A stretch of DNA of 39,187 bases. Origin: Actinomadura sp. BRA 177 (GTDB lineage Bacteria; Actinomycetota; Actinomycetes; Streptosporangiales; Streptosporangiaceae). The notes under the pieces are model-generated. The model was not told the DNA's origin, did no database searches, and was given only the letters and a program-made list of their open reading frames with translations. The position numbers were made by a program, and so were the translations under genes. This document shows, in pieces, positions 19,688 through 27,284 of this stretch (position 1 is the first letter of the stretch; each line of letters begins with the position of its first letter). The stretch covers positions 1 through 39,187 of the forward strand of contig NZ_JABXFD010000553.1 of NCBI RefSeq assembly GCF_013372625.1, in the 5' to 3' direction.

Positions 19688-21973
19688 CTAAAGGGATTGG
19701 CAACGGGAAACGGCGTCGATACGGCCGCGGACCATTTCGGCGCGGCGGGTGTCGCATACTGCGGTGTAGTGCAGCGCAGCGGCGCGCCAGTGCGCCAGCG
19801 CAAGCTCGGTGTCGCCCCCGGCGGCCTCGACCGCTCCGAGGGCGTCGTGGGCGCGCGCCTCCTCGTGCCGGCTTCCGCCGGATCGGCCGAGTTCGGCCGC
19901 GCGGAGCAGGAACTCCCGTGCCTGCTCCGCTCGTCCGAGCCGATGCTCGGCCTCGCCGAGGCAGTTGAGCGCCATGGCCGCGTCGACGTGCAGCCCCACC
20001 GCCGTGAACGTCTCCAGAGCGCGGTGCAGCCGCAGGACGGCATCGGCGTACCGGCCGAGGTGCATCTCGATGAAGGCCGTGTCGCGGAGCAGGATCGCCG
20101 TGTTCCGGTCGAGCCCGCGGCGCTCCACGAAAGCCAGGGCCCGCCCGCTCTGGAGGAGAGCCGTGTGCGGGTCGCCCCGGCGGAAGTGCACCCACGCGAG
20201 GTGCGCGACTGCCGTGTTCTCGCCGTACTCGTCCCCGAGGTCGCTGAAGAGGAGGCGGGCCCGCTCGTAAAGCACGGCGGCGGCATCGTGGTCGCCCCGT
20301 TCCAGATGCGCGAGCCCGAGGTTGTTGAGCGTCATGGCCTCGGCCCTCTGATCACCGGCTCTGCGCGCCGCCCGCAGTGCCAGCTCGTGGGTCTCGATCC
20401 AGGCTTCCCAGGGCTTGGCCAGGAACAGGAAGCCGCGAAACGCGTAGGCCAGCCGCCAGCAGTGGTCGTCCAGGCCGGCCTCCAGGGCCGCACGGCAGAT
20501 GGCGACCAGGTTGTCCTGTTCCGCCGCGATCCAGCCGAGGGCCTCGCCATAGTCGTGCACATCATGGTGCGGTTCGGATTCCCCGGCCATGGGTTCGAGG
20601 CGGTGGCGGTGCGGCGTGATGAGCCGGTCGGCCGCCTCCAGGGACCGCAGGTAATGACCCGTCTCCCTGCGCAGAGCTCCGTCCCGTTCGGCCCCCGGCA
20701 ATGTGGCCTCAGCGCGTCCGCGCGCGAAGAGCCGCAGCAGGTCGTGGAACTGGAACCGGCCCGGCCGGTGCCTCGTCAGCAGGTGCGCGCCGAGCAGCCG
20801 GTGCAGCCGCCGGCGAGCCTCGTCCCGCCCGGCCCCCATCAGCGCCGCGGCGGTTTCCAGGTCGAAATCCGGACCCGGGTGGAACCCCAGCAGCAGGTAA
20901 GCCCGGCTCAGTTCCGGTGTCAGCGAGCGGATCGAGGCGTCGAAGACCGCGGCCAGGTTCCGTTCCCCGTCATCGAGATCGGCCAGGCGGTTCCGGTCCC
21001 GGTCTGCGTGGGGCGGCTCGCCGGCGTCCAGGCCGGCGCGAAACCGGGCCGATGCGATCCGCAATGCCAACGGCAGCCCCGCGCATCCCCGCGCGATCCC
21101 ATCGAGAACGGAGCCGGTCGGTCTCCCGCCCGCCTTGTGCCCGTCCTCCCCCAGCGTGCGAAGCAGAGCGACGGCTACATGGTGCGGCAGCGGCGCGAGC
21201 CGCACGCGGCGCGCGTCCTCCAATGCGCCGAGTTCGCTGCGGCTGGTGACGAGCACCCGGCAGCCGCTCGTGCCCGGCAGAAGCGGCAGGACGTGCGCGG
21301 CGTCACGCGCGTTGTCCAGGATCAGCAGGAGGGATCTGCCTTCGACCCGGTCGCGGAAGAGGGCGGACCGGTCCTCCGCATGCGGCGGGATCATCTCTCC
21401 GGGAACGCCGAGCCGGCGCAGCAGCCGGTCGAGCGCGTCCGCCGGTTCGACCATCGCCGTATCCGCGTATCCGTGCAGATCCATGAACAGGAGGCCGTCC
21501 GGGAAGCGGTCCCGCAACCGGTGCGCGGCACGGACGGCGAGGGCCGTCTTGCCGACGCCGCCCATGCCGACGACCGCGCAGAGCGTCACCATGCCCGAAG
21601 CGTCCGCGCTCCCGCCGGCGAGGCCTTTGATGATCTCGCCGAGTTCGGTGTCGCGTCCCAGCAGATCGGCGGTGTCCCGGGGCAGTCCTGACGGCCGGGT
21701 CCAAGCCGGCACTGCCGACCGAGCGGGGGGTGCGGGCTTGTACCGGGACGCGCTGGGCGCTCCGGCGCCGAGCACCGTGCACAGGATGCCGCCGGTTTCC
21801 AGGATCTCGTCACAGCGCTTCGCCATTGCCGGGTTGGCGCGTGCCCGACCATTCTCGATCTTGCTGAGATAACCCTTGCTGTAATTGATCCGCCGTGATA
21901 GCTCCGACAGCGACAAGCCGGCGGCCTCGCGCAGCCGACGGAGTTCGGAGCCGAAGTGCGTCGCGTGGTCCAT
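19688..21973 (-). CDS. XRE helix-turn-helix NB-ARC TPR protein (STAND family)
   Basis: 761 residues. Residues about 8-62 are an XRE-type DNA-binding domain (ELRRLREAAGLSLSELSRR, then YSKGYLSKIENGRA). The NB-ARC ATPase spans about 105-400 with a full Walker A GMGGVGKT (136-143) and Walker B LLLILDNA (215-222). TPR repeats fill about 520-740. This layout is common in actinomycetes, where such proteins act as ATP-dependent transcription regulators or conflict-system sensors. The ATG at 21973 is chosen because the XRE domain begins there, with AGGCGAGG just upstream; an in-frame extension reaches into the CHAT gene but looks like shadow sequence. It starts 49 bases after the CHAT gene. Unlike the TIR protein, its Walker A is intact. 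Confidence 0.9.
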   Translation of the reverse strand: MDHATHFGSELRRLREAAGLSLSELSRRINYSKGYLSKIENGRARANPAMAKRCDEILETGGILCTVLGAGAPSASRYKPAPPARSAVPAWTRPSGLPRDTADLLGRDTELGEIIKGLAGGSADASGMVTLCAVVGMGGVGKTALAVRAAHRLRDRFPDGLLFMDLHGYADTAMVEPADALDRLLRRLGVPGEMIPPHAEDRSALFRDRVEGRSLLLILDNARDAAHVLPLLPGTSGCRVLVTSRSELGALEDARRVRLAPLPHHVAVALLRTLGEDGHKAGGRPTGSVLDGIARGCAGLPLALRIASARFRAGLDAGEPPHADRDRNRLADLDDGERNLAAVFDASIRSLTPELSRAYLLLGFHPGPDFDLETAAALMGAGRDEARRRLHRLLGAHLLTRHRPGRFQFHDLLRLFARGRAEATLPGAERDGALRRETGHYLRSLEAADRLITPHRHRLEPMAGESEPHHDVHDYGEALGWIAAEQDNLVAICRAALEAGLDDHCWRLAYAFRGFLFLAKPWEAWIETHELALRAARRAGDQRAEAMTLNNLGLAHLERGDHDAAAVLYERARLLFSDLGDEYGENTAVAHLAWVHFRRGDPHTALLQSGRALAFVERRGLDRNTAILLRDTAFIEMHLGRYADAVLRLHRALETFTAVGLHVDAAMALNCLGEAEHRLGRAEQAREFLLRAAELGRSGGSRHEEARAHDALGAVEAAGGDTELALAHWRAAALHYTAVCDTRRAEMVRGRIDAVSRCQSL

Positions 21974-22022
21974 CGAGCCTCGCCTGGTACCGCCGCCTCG
22001 GGGACGCGGCCCGAAGGGAACT

Positions 22023-23615
22023 CTACCGTTGCTTTTCCAGCGTATCCCGTCCACCGTGTCCGGCCCGGAGCAAGGTCTCGGCATTCGCCTGGCGGGCGAA
22101 AACGGCGGGCGTCGCCCACTCATTGTGGTTGGCCGTGAAGAAGATGGCGCGCCGCGCCTCGGTGACGGCCGCGTCAATGGTCAGACCGTCGACCAGCGAC
22201 GCGTAGAACTCCTCCGTGAAGGTGACGGCCGCTTCGTCGGAGATGGGGAACTGCATCGTCACGGCCGTCGGAACTCCGCGTTCGACGAACGCACCGCCGA
22301 GGCTGGACATGGCGTCCAGCTGATCCATGGCCCCGGTCTCACACGCGTTGAGAAACACGAGCCGCATCTGGGGATGGCTTCGGAAGAGCGTGCCGAGATG
22401 AAAGCCCGAGACCGGCGCGCTCCTGCCGTCCTTCTCGAAGTCGAGCATTCCGAGGCCTTCGCGTGCGTCCTTGTGACCGTGCCCCATGAAATGCCATATG
22501 TGGATCGGGCGGTCAGCCTCGTTGGCCCTGCGCAGCGTCCGTTGCAGAGTCAGCAGCGTCGCGTCCCGGGTGAAGCTCAGCTCGACAAGGCCCAGTTCGA
22601 TGAGTGGCCCCAAGGCCACCTTTATGGTCTCGATCTCGGCATCGGTGTCCAGGCGCGGCAGGTCCCGCGGGGAACTGACCGTGACGAGGACGCGGAGCGG
22701 ATGCGTGGGCGTGGCGGCGACCGGCGATGCCACGCGGTCGAGGTGCCGGACGACCGAGTGATGGGGCGACAGGCAGAGGAAATCGGTGCCGTCGTAGAGC
22801 AGTTCCCACGGAATCGTCTGCAACTCCGCAGCATCGGCCAGCCGCAGCCGTACCCGCAGCCCGTTCCCGACGCCCACCGCATGCGCGCGGGTCTGCTGCA
22901 GCAGGTCGCGCACCGTTTCCCGGAAGACTCCGGCGAAGAGCCTGCCGCCGAACTCGGCGAGCGGTTCCAGCGCTCTGGGGACGCCGCCGTCCCGGACGGC
23001 CGGCCTGGGTCCGCAGTGGGCCCGGACGAAGTTCTCCAGTTCTCCCGGGACGAGATCGAGTCCGAGGGTCGTGCCGGCCGATCCGAGCGGCGACCGCGCG
23101 TCCAGCCGGAAGCCGTTCTCGCCCCGCGCGATGCTGAGCTCGAAGTCCACCTGCCACACCGGGTTCCGGTCCCGCAGGAGCGCGAACGCGTCCTCGTTGT
23201 CGGCGATGAGCCGCGCCTGCCGTTCAACGAGAGCGCCCGACTCCCGCGCGAACAGCTCCCTCCACACGTCGAAGGGGAGGTCACCGCCCTGGCGCCGCAG
23301 CAGGAAATAGCTGCTGAGGTCCTCGGCCGCGCGCGCGAACCGCTCCGCCGTCGCGGCGTCCACCCTCCGCAGGAAGGCGATGACGATCCGGACCTGCGCC
23401 ATGTAGCCGGAGAACAGCTCCCTGGCGGCCCTGGACTGGTCGGGGCCGGGCGCGAGGACGGTCCGCACCGCGGTCGAGCCGTCGGCGGCCGCGACCTCCT
23501 GCCGCTGGATGCCGACCATCCGCATCAGTTCGACGAGCCGCTGGTGGCAGTCGGCCAGGCCCGCGATGTGCCGCCGGTGCAGGTCGTCCCCGCCGGCGCG
23601 GGTCCGTGTCCCCAC
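22023..23615 (-). CDS. CHAT-domain (caspase-like) cysteine protease
   Basis: 530 residues. The C-terminal CHAT domain (about 250-510) has the catalytic histidine in HIWHFMGHG (H379) and the catalytic cysteine in VFLNACETG (C425). Upstream is the characteristic IPWELLYDG motif (about 268-276). The N-terminal 160 residues are mainly helical and unfamiliar, perhaps a partner-binding or adaptor region. CHAT proteases act as death effectors in several bacterial conflict systems, including caspase-like cleavage in craspase-type and gasdermin-linked systems; no gasdermin gene is visible here. The GTG start lies one base after the stop of the tRNA-editing gene, so translation is probably coupled. No independent ribosome site is visible, and a later internal start cannot be excluded. 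Confidence 0.88.
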   Translation of the reverse strand: MGTRTRAGGDDLHRRHIAGLADCHQRLVELMRMVGIQRQEVAAADGSTAVRTVLAPGPDQSRAARELFSGYMAQVRIVIAFLRRVDAATAERFARAAEDLSSYFLLRRQGGDLPFDVWRELFARESGALVERQARLIADNEDAFALLRDRNPVWQVDFELSIARGENGFRLDARSPLGSAGTTLGLDLVPGELENFVRAHCGPRPAVRDGGVPRALEPLAEFGGRLFAGVFRETVRDLLQQTRAHAVGVGNGLRVRLRLADAAELQTIPWELLYDGTDFLCLSPHHSVVRHLDRVASPVAATPTHPLRVLVTVSSPRDLPRLDTDAEIETIKVALGPLIELGLVELSFTRDATLLTLQRTLRRANEADRPIHIWHFMGHGHKDAREGLGMLDFEKDGRSAPVSGFHLGTLFRSHPQMRLVFLNACETGAMDQLDAMSSLGGAFVERGVPTAVTMQFPISDEAAVTFTEEFYASLVDGLTIDAAVTEARRAIFFTANHNEWATPAVFARQANAETLLRAGHGGRDTLEKQR

Positions 23616-23616
23616 C

Positions 23617-24333
23617 TCAGGCGACCGTGTAGCTGACTCGCGTACGCCCGGACTTCACCTTGACGTTCCTGACCTTGAGGCCGGCGAGTTCTCCCAGGCG
23701 GCGCACGTGAGTGCCCCCGCACGGCGACCGGTACCCGGCCGTGACGACCACGCGGGTCGGTTTGCCCGCCGGGATCTCGGCCGGCACGTGGACGCCGTCG
23801 GCGCGGAGCCCGTCCGGCTCGCAGAAGTAGCTCGTCACCTCGGAGTCCTCGGCCACCATGCCGTCCATGACGTCTTGGACCTTCGCGGCGAAGGAGGCGC
23901 GCTCCTCGACCGGGAGCGCGCTGCCGAACTCGACGTACGGGCCGTTCGGGAAGTGGTAGCCCTTCGTCGGGTGGTATCCGACCAGGCGGTCGACGGCGGT
24001 CATCACCAGATGCCCGCCCGTGTGCAGCAGGGCGTGCTGCCGCCGCACCTCCGGGTCGACGGACAGGCGCACGGTCTGCCCTGCGTCCAGCACGCCCTCC
24101 GCGGGCCCGATATGCAGGACCTCGCCGTTCACGAAGGCGACGCGCCGGACGTCCAGGCCGCCCCGCGCGGTCGTCAGGCGGCCGCGGTCGGTCGGCTGGC
24201 CGCCGCCCTGCGGGTAGAAGATCGTCTCGTCCAAGACGACCGTGGTCTCGCCGCCGTCATCGTGCACCCGCACGATCGTGGCGTCCGCCTCGGTGCGCCG
24301 GGAGTCGTCCAGATAGAGCAGCCGCGTGGGCAT
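23617..24333 (-). CDS. Alanyl-tRNA editing (AlaX-like) protein
   Basis: 238 residues, resembling the stand-alone editing domain of alanyl-tRNA synthetase, which hydrolyses mischarged Ser- or Gly-tRNA(Ala) in trans. The zinc ligands are in place: H104 and H108 (HTGGH) and C205 and H209 (CGGTH). The conserved FYPQGGGQPTDRG motif lies at about 39-51. The ATG at 24333 follows AAAGGAAC; an upstream in-frame ATG has no such site. It is the first gene of the six-gene minus-strand series and its stop is one base from the CHAT start. A divergent LysR gene lies 124 bases away. The substrate could also be a different aminoacyl-tRNA or a free aminoacyl compound, since some members of this family have diverged. 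Confidence 0.88.
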   Translation of the reverse strand: MPTRLLYLDDSRRTEADATIVRVHDDGGETTVVLDETIFYPQGGGQPTDRGRLTTARGGLDVRRVAFVNGEVLHIGPAEGVLDAGQTVRLSVDPEVRRQHALLHTGGHLVMTAVDRLVGYHPTKGYHFPNGPYVEFGSALPVEERASFAAKVQDVMDGMVAEDSEVTSYFCEPDGLRADGVHVPAEIPAGKPTRVVVTAGYRSPCGGTHVRRLGELAGLKVRNVKVKSGRTRVSYTVA

Positions 24334-24411
24334 GAGGGTTCCTTTGGGTGGTGCGTGTGCCGGATGACAAGGCCGGAAGGCCGTCATACATGTCAAGTGT
24401 GGTCAGATGGC

Positions 24412-24460
24412 CATAAGCAAACAAGCAACTCCGGCCGACAGGTATTAACCTTTGCTTATG
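24412..24460. promoter_or_regulatory. Inverted repeat in the lysR / tRNA-editing divergent promoter region
   Basis: CATAAGCAAA at 24412-24421 and TTTGCTTATG at 24451-24460 form a perfect 10-bp inverted repeat with a 29-base spacer. The second arm includes the LysR start codon. LysR proteins usually bind dyads in divergent promoter regions, so this is a good candidate for autoregulation and control of the editing-enzyme operon. A TTGACA hexamer facing the editing gene lies close by at 24391-24396, without a clear -10. Confidence 0.5.
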
Positions 24461-25396
24461 CTCGATGTAGTGCGGCTGAAGATCTTCGCCGAAGTAGCCC
24501 GGACCGGGTCGATCGCCCGAGCCGCGAGCGGGTTGGGATACACCGCGTCCGCGGTGTCCCAGCAGCTGAGCAAACTGGAGCGGGAGGCCGGCGCCATTCT
24601 CGCGACACGCACCCACGCGGGCATCGAGCTCACCGCCGAGGGACGCGTCCTGCTAGCCCACGCCGACGACGTCCTGGACCGTCTCGCGACGGCGGAACAG
24701 GCGGTGCGGGACGCCGCCGGGCTGCGCTCATCGGAGGTCAGGCTGGGAGGCTTCACGTCCGGGGCCCTGACCTTGCTGGCCCCGGCCATCGCCGTGTTCC
24801 GCACGAAATTCCCCGCCGTACGGCTGTCGCTCGCCGAGGTGGAGCCGCCGGGTGGATACGGCGGCGTGCGGACGGGGGAACTGGACCTCCTCCTGTCACA
24901 CGTCTATCCCGGTACGGTGCCACCCGATCCCACCGGTCTCGTCGTGGCGAAAATGTTCGCCGACCCCCTGGTCGCGGCCATACCGGCGGACTGGCCGGTC
25001 GGCAGGGACGGGGACGCGCTTCCGGCACGGCAGCTGGCCGGGATACCGCTGATCTCCGGCGGCCCCGGGCACGCCAACAGGATCGCGCTCGAGCGGATGC
25101 TCTCGGCCGCCGGTGTGACCTCGCAGGTCGAGTTCGAGACCCGCGACTACGCGGTGACGCTGGCGCTCGTCGCAGCGGGGGCCGGGGCCACCGTGATGCC
25201 ATGGTCGCTTCTCGCCGCGAAGGTTCCGGCCGGGGTGCGCGTACGCCGCTTTCGCGACGGTGAGGCTCGCACCGTGCTGGCCGTCCATCGCCCCATGCCC
25301 CCTGGGACGACCGTGATGTCGTTCTTGGAAATCGTGCGCCAGACTGCCGCCGACCTCATCGGCAGCGGCGCGGGTCTCAGCTACCGGGGAGAATGA
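24458..25396 (+). CDS. LysR-family transcriptional regulator
   Basis: 312 residues. The N-terminal winged helix-turn-helix (about 1-60) has LKIFAEVARTGSIARAASGLGYTASAVSQQLSKLE, the classic LysR form, followed by a substrate-binding domain with LGGFTSGALTLLAPAIAVFR. It is transcribed away from the tRNA-editing/CHAT/STAND genes and is the likely regulator of that promoter. The ATG at 24458 is chosen over a TTG two codons earlier because it starts the conserved MLDVVRLKIF sequence. No ribosome site is obvious; TATTAA at 24443-24448 could be a -10 giving a very short leader. The 3' end overlaps the convergent esterase gene by 20 bases. The effector is unknown. Confidence 0.93.
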   Translation: MLDVVRLKIFAEVARTGSIARAASGLGYTASAVSQQLSKLEREAGAILATRTHAGIELTAEGRVLLAHADDVLDRLATAEQAVRDAAGLRSSEVRLGGFTSGALTLLAPAIAVFRTKFPAVRLSLAEVEPPGGYGGVRTGELDLLLSHVYPGTVPPDPTGLVVAKMFADPLVAAIPADWPVGRDGDALPARQLAGIPLISGGPGHANRIALERMLSAAGVTSQVEFETRDYAVTLALVAAGAGATVMPWSLLAAKVPAGVRVRRFRDGEARTVLAVHRPMPPGTTVMSFLEIVRQTAADLIGSGAGLSYRGE

Positions 25397-27284
25397 GGGT
25401 GCTGTCGCGGCGGCGGGGAAGGTGCCAGGGATTGTCGTCGCGCAGGGCCGGAGAGAGCAGGTGCGGCGGGCAGTTCTCGTAGGTGACGGGACGGAGGAAG
25501 CGGCCGATGGCGGCCGTGCCCATCGGGGCGGCCGTGGTCGGGTAGGAGTCGAAGACCAGGCGGCCCGCGCGGTCGCGGGCCAGGGCGGTCAGGCGCGCGA
25601 CAAGGTCGGTCTCGTCAGGCTCGCTGTGCAGCGTGACCGTACGGGTTTCGGGGACGGCGGCGAGAGCCTCACCCAGGTCGTCCTCGCCGCCATACTCCAA
25701 GACGACGATCTTCGGGCCGAAGCGTTCCTCCAGGAGGACATCGGACTGGCCGAGGAGGGAGACCGGGCCCACCATGAGGTGGGCGGTATCCGCGAAGTGC
25801 TCGGCCATCGCTTCGGGGAGGCCCGCGCCGGCAGGGGCGAGGACGAGGCCGGGCTTGGCGAACGCAGCGCCTTCGGCGATCTCCGCGAGCCGGGCCTTCG
25901 CGGCGCCGGGGGTCACGAAGAGCAGGTCTAGGCCGCCGGACTCGCCGTAGAACGGGATCGGCTCGGGGCGGGCCTTGGCCAGGTCGTGCAGGTTCCGGCC
26001 GTCGCGCGCGGAGCCGGTGAAGGCGATCGCTTTCACCCGGCCGTCCTTGACCAGGGCGGCGCTGGCCTCGGGTCCATGGACGAGCTGGACCACGTCCTCG
26101 GGGAAGCCGGTGGCGGCGGCGCCCGCGCGTAGCGCGCCGAGGGTGAGGGCGGAGGTCTCCGGGTGGAGTTCGTGTGCCTTGACGACCACGGTGCAGCCGG
26201 CGGCGAGGGCGCTCGCGGTGTCGCCGCCGCCGACACCGAATACGCCGACTACGCCTAGCGGGACGTTCATGCGGCGCAGGTCGGGATCGGAGTCCAGGCG
26301 GACGTCGAGGAAGGAGCCTTCGCGGAGGACGTCGGCGAACAGGCGGAGTTGTCCGCTGGTGCGTGCCACCTCGCTGGTCAGGCGTGGCGCGCCGAGGGCC
26401 GTCTCGGCGTCGGCCGCCGCGACGAGTTCGGTCGTGCGGGCGTCGAGGGCGGCCGCCATCGCGTCCAGCAGTTCGGCGCGCTCGTAGGGCCCGGCCTCGT
26501 CGAGGACGGGCAGCAGGTCGGACGCGCGGCGGCAGATCGCGCCGACCTCCTGCGGGGTGGCCGTGGCGTATGCGTGGCGAGGCCGGCCGGAGCGCGCGTC
26601 GATGCTCCATACGGGCACGGGGGTTCTCCAGGTCAGGTCGGCGGGGGCGCGGACGGGCGGCGGCAGGAGCGGGCCGGCCTCCGCGAGCAGCAGCCGCGCG
26701 ACCTCGATCGCGCCGGCGGCGGTGAAATGGGTGTCGTCGGCGCTGCCGCGTGGATAGTTCGGGTGCGGGTCGAGCCACAGGAAGAGCTTCTTAGTGGCGT
26801 CGGGGCCGAGTTCCCGCCAGCGGCGGGCGCTCGCGGCCTGCAAGTCGACCAGCGGGACCCCTTCTTCGGCGGCCAGTGCCTTCATCGCCGCCGGGTACTC
26901 GCCGTGGGTCGGGGAGCCGTCGGGCGTGCGGCGCTCGACCGAGGTCACCAGCACCGGGCGGGCCTCCCGTGATCGGGCGCCCTCGATGTAGCGGCGCAGG
27001 CAGGAGGTGTAGGTGCCGTAGGGGGCGCCGAACCTGCCCTGGTCGTGCCTGCGGTCGTTGTGGCCGAAGCAGATCAGGAGGAGGTCGTCCGGGCCCATTT
27101 CGGCCATGATCCGGTCGTGCATGCCGAGCTGCTCGATCGAGCTGCGCGCGCTCGCACCGGGGTACGCCGCGTTGACGACCGGGACGTCCAGGAGCGCGGC
27201 GAGGGCCTGCCCCCAGCCCGCCTGCGGCGCCTGGCCGGACGGGTAGTCCACGGCCGTCGAGTCGCCGGCGATGAAGATCCTCAC
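25377..27284 (-). CDS. SGNH-hydrolase (acetylesterase-like) fused to a degenerate aldehyde dehydrogenase domain
   Basis: 635 residues. The N-terminal 210 residues are an SGNH/GDSL hydrolase like rhamnogalacturonan acetylesterases: GDST with nucleophile S9, Gly in YPGAS, N76 in FGHND and the D183/H186 pair in DDTH. Residues about 225-630 match the aldehyde dehydrogenase fold of ketoglutarate-semialdehyde dehydrogenases: GQLRLFADVLREGS, GGGDTASALAAGC-VVVKAH, AIAFTGS, and E448. The catalytic cysteine position, expected as F-C-T/N-K-PG, reads FAKPG with Ala476 (GCC at 25857-25859). The segment with the conserved N-F-P is deleted, leaving FGVGGGDTA. The fused domain is thus probably inactive as a dehydrogenase. 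The GTG overlaps the upstream stop by four bases (GTGA). Confidence 0.85.
   Translation of the reverse strand: MRIFIAGDSTAVDYPSGQAPQAGWGQALAALLDVPVVNAAYPGASARSSIEQLGMHDRIMAEMGPDDLLLICFGHNDRRHDQGRFGAPYGTYTSCLRRYIEGARSREARPVLVTSVERRTPDGSPTHGEYPAAMKALAAEEGVPLVDLQAASARRWRELGPDATKKLFLWLDPHPNYPRGSADDTHFTAAGAIEVARLLLAEAGPLLPPPVRAPADLTWRTPVPVWSIDARSGRPRHAYATATPQEVGAICRRASDLLPVLDEAGPYERAELLDAMAAALDARTTELVAAADAETALGAPRLTSEVARTSGQLRLFADVLREGSFLDVRLDSDPDLRRMNVPLGVVGVFGVGGGDTASALAAGCTVVVKAHELHPETSALTLGALRAGAAATGFPEDVVQLVHGPEASAALVKDGRVKAIAFTGSARDGRNLHDLAKARPEPIPFYGESGGLDLLFVTPGAAKARLAEIAEGAAFAKPGLVLAPAGAGLPEAMAEHFADTAHLMVGPVSLLGQSDVLLEERFGPKIVVLEYGGEDDLGEALAAVPETRTVTLHSEPDETDLVARLTALARDRAGRLVFDSYPTTAAPMGTAAIGRFLRPVTYENCPPHLLSPALRDDNPWHLPRRRDSTLILPGS

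Noticed and set aside
24452..24457. TTG start two codons before the LysR ATG
   Set aside because: The ATG at 24458 begins the conserved LysR sequence; TTG adds only Met-Leu with no better ribosome site.
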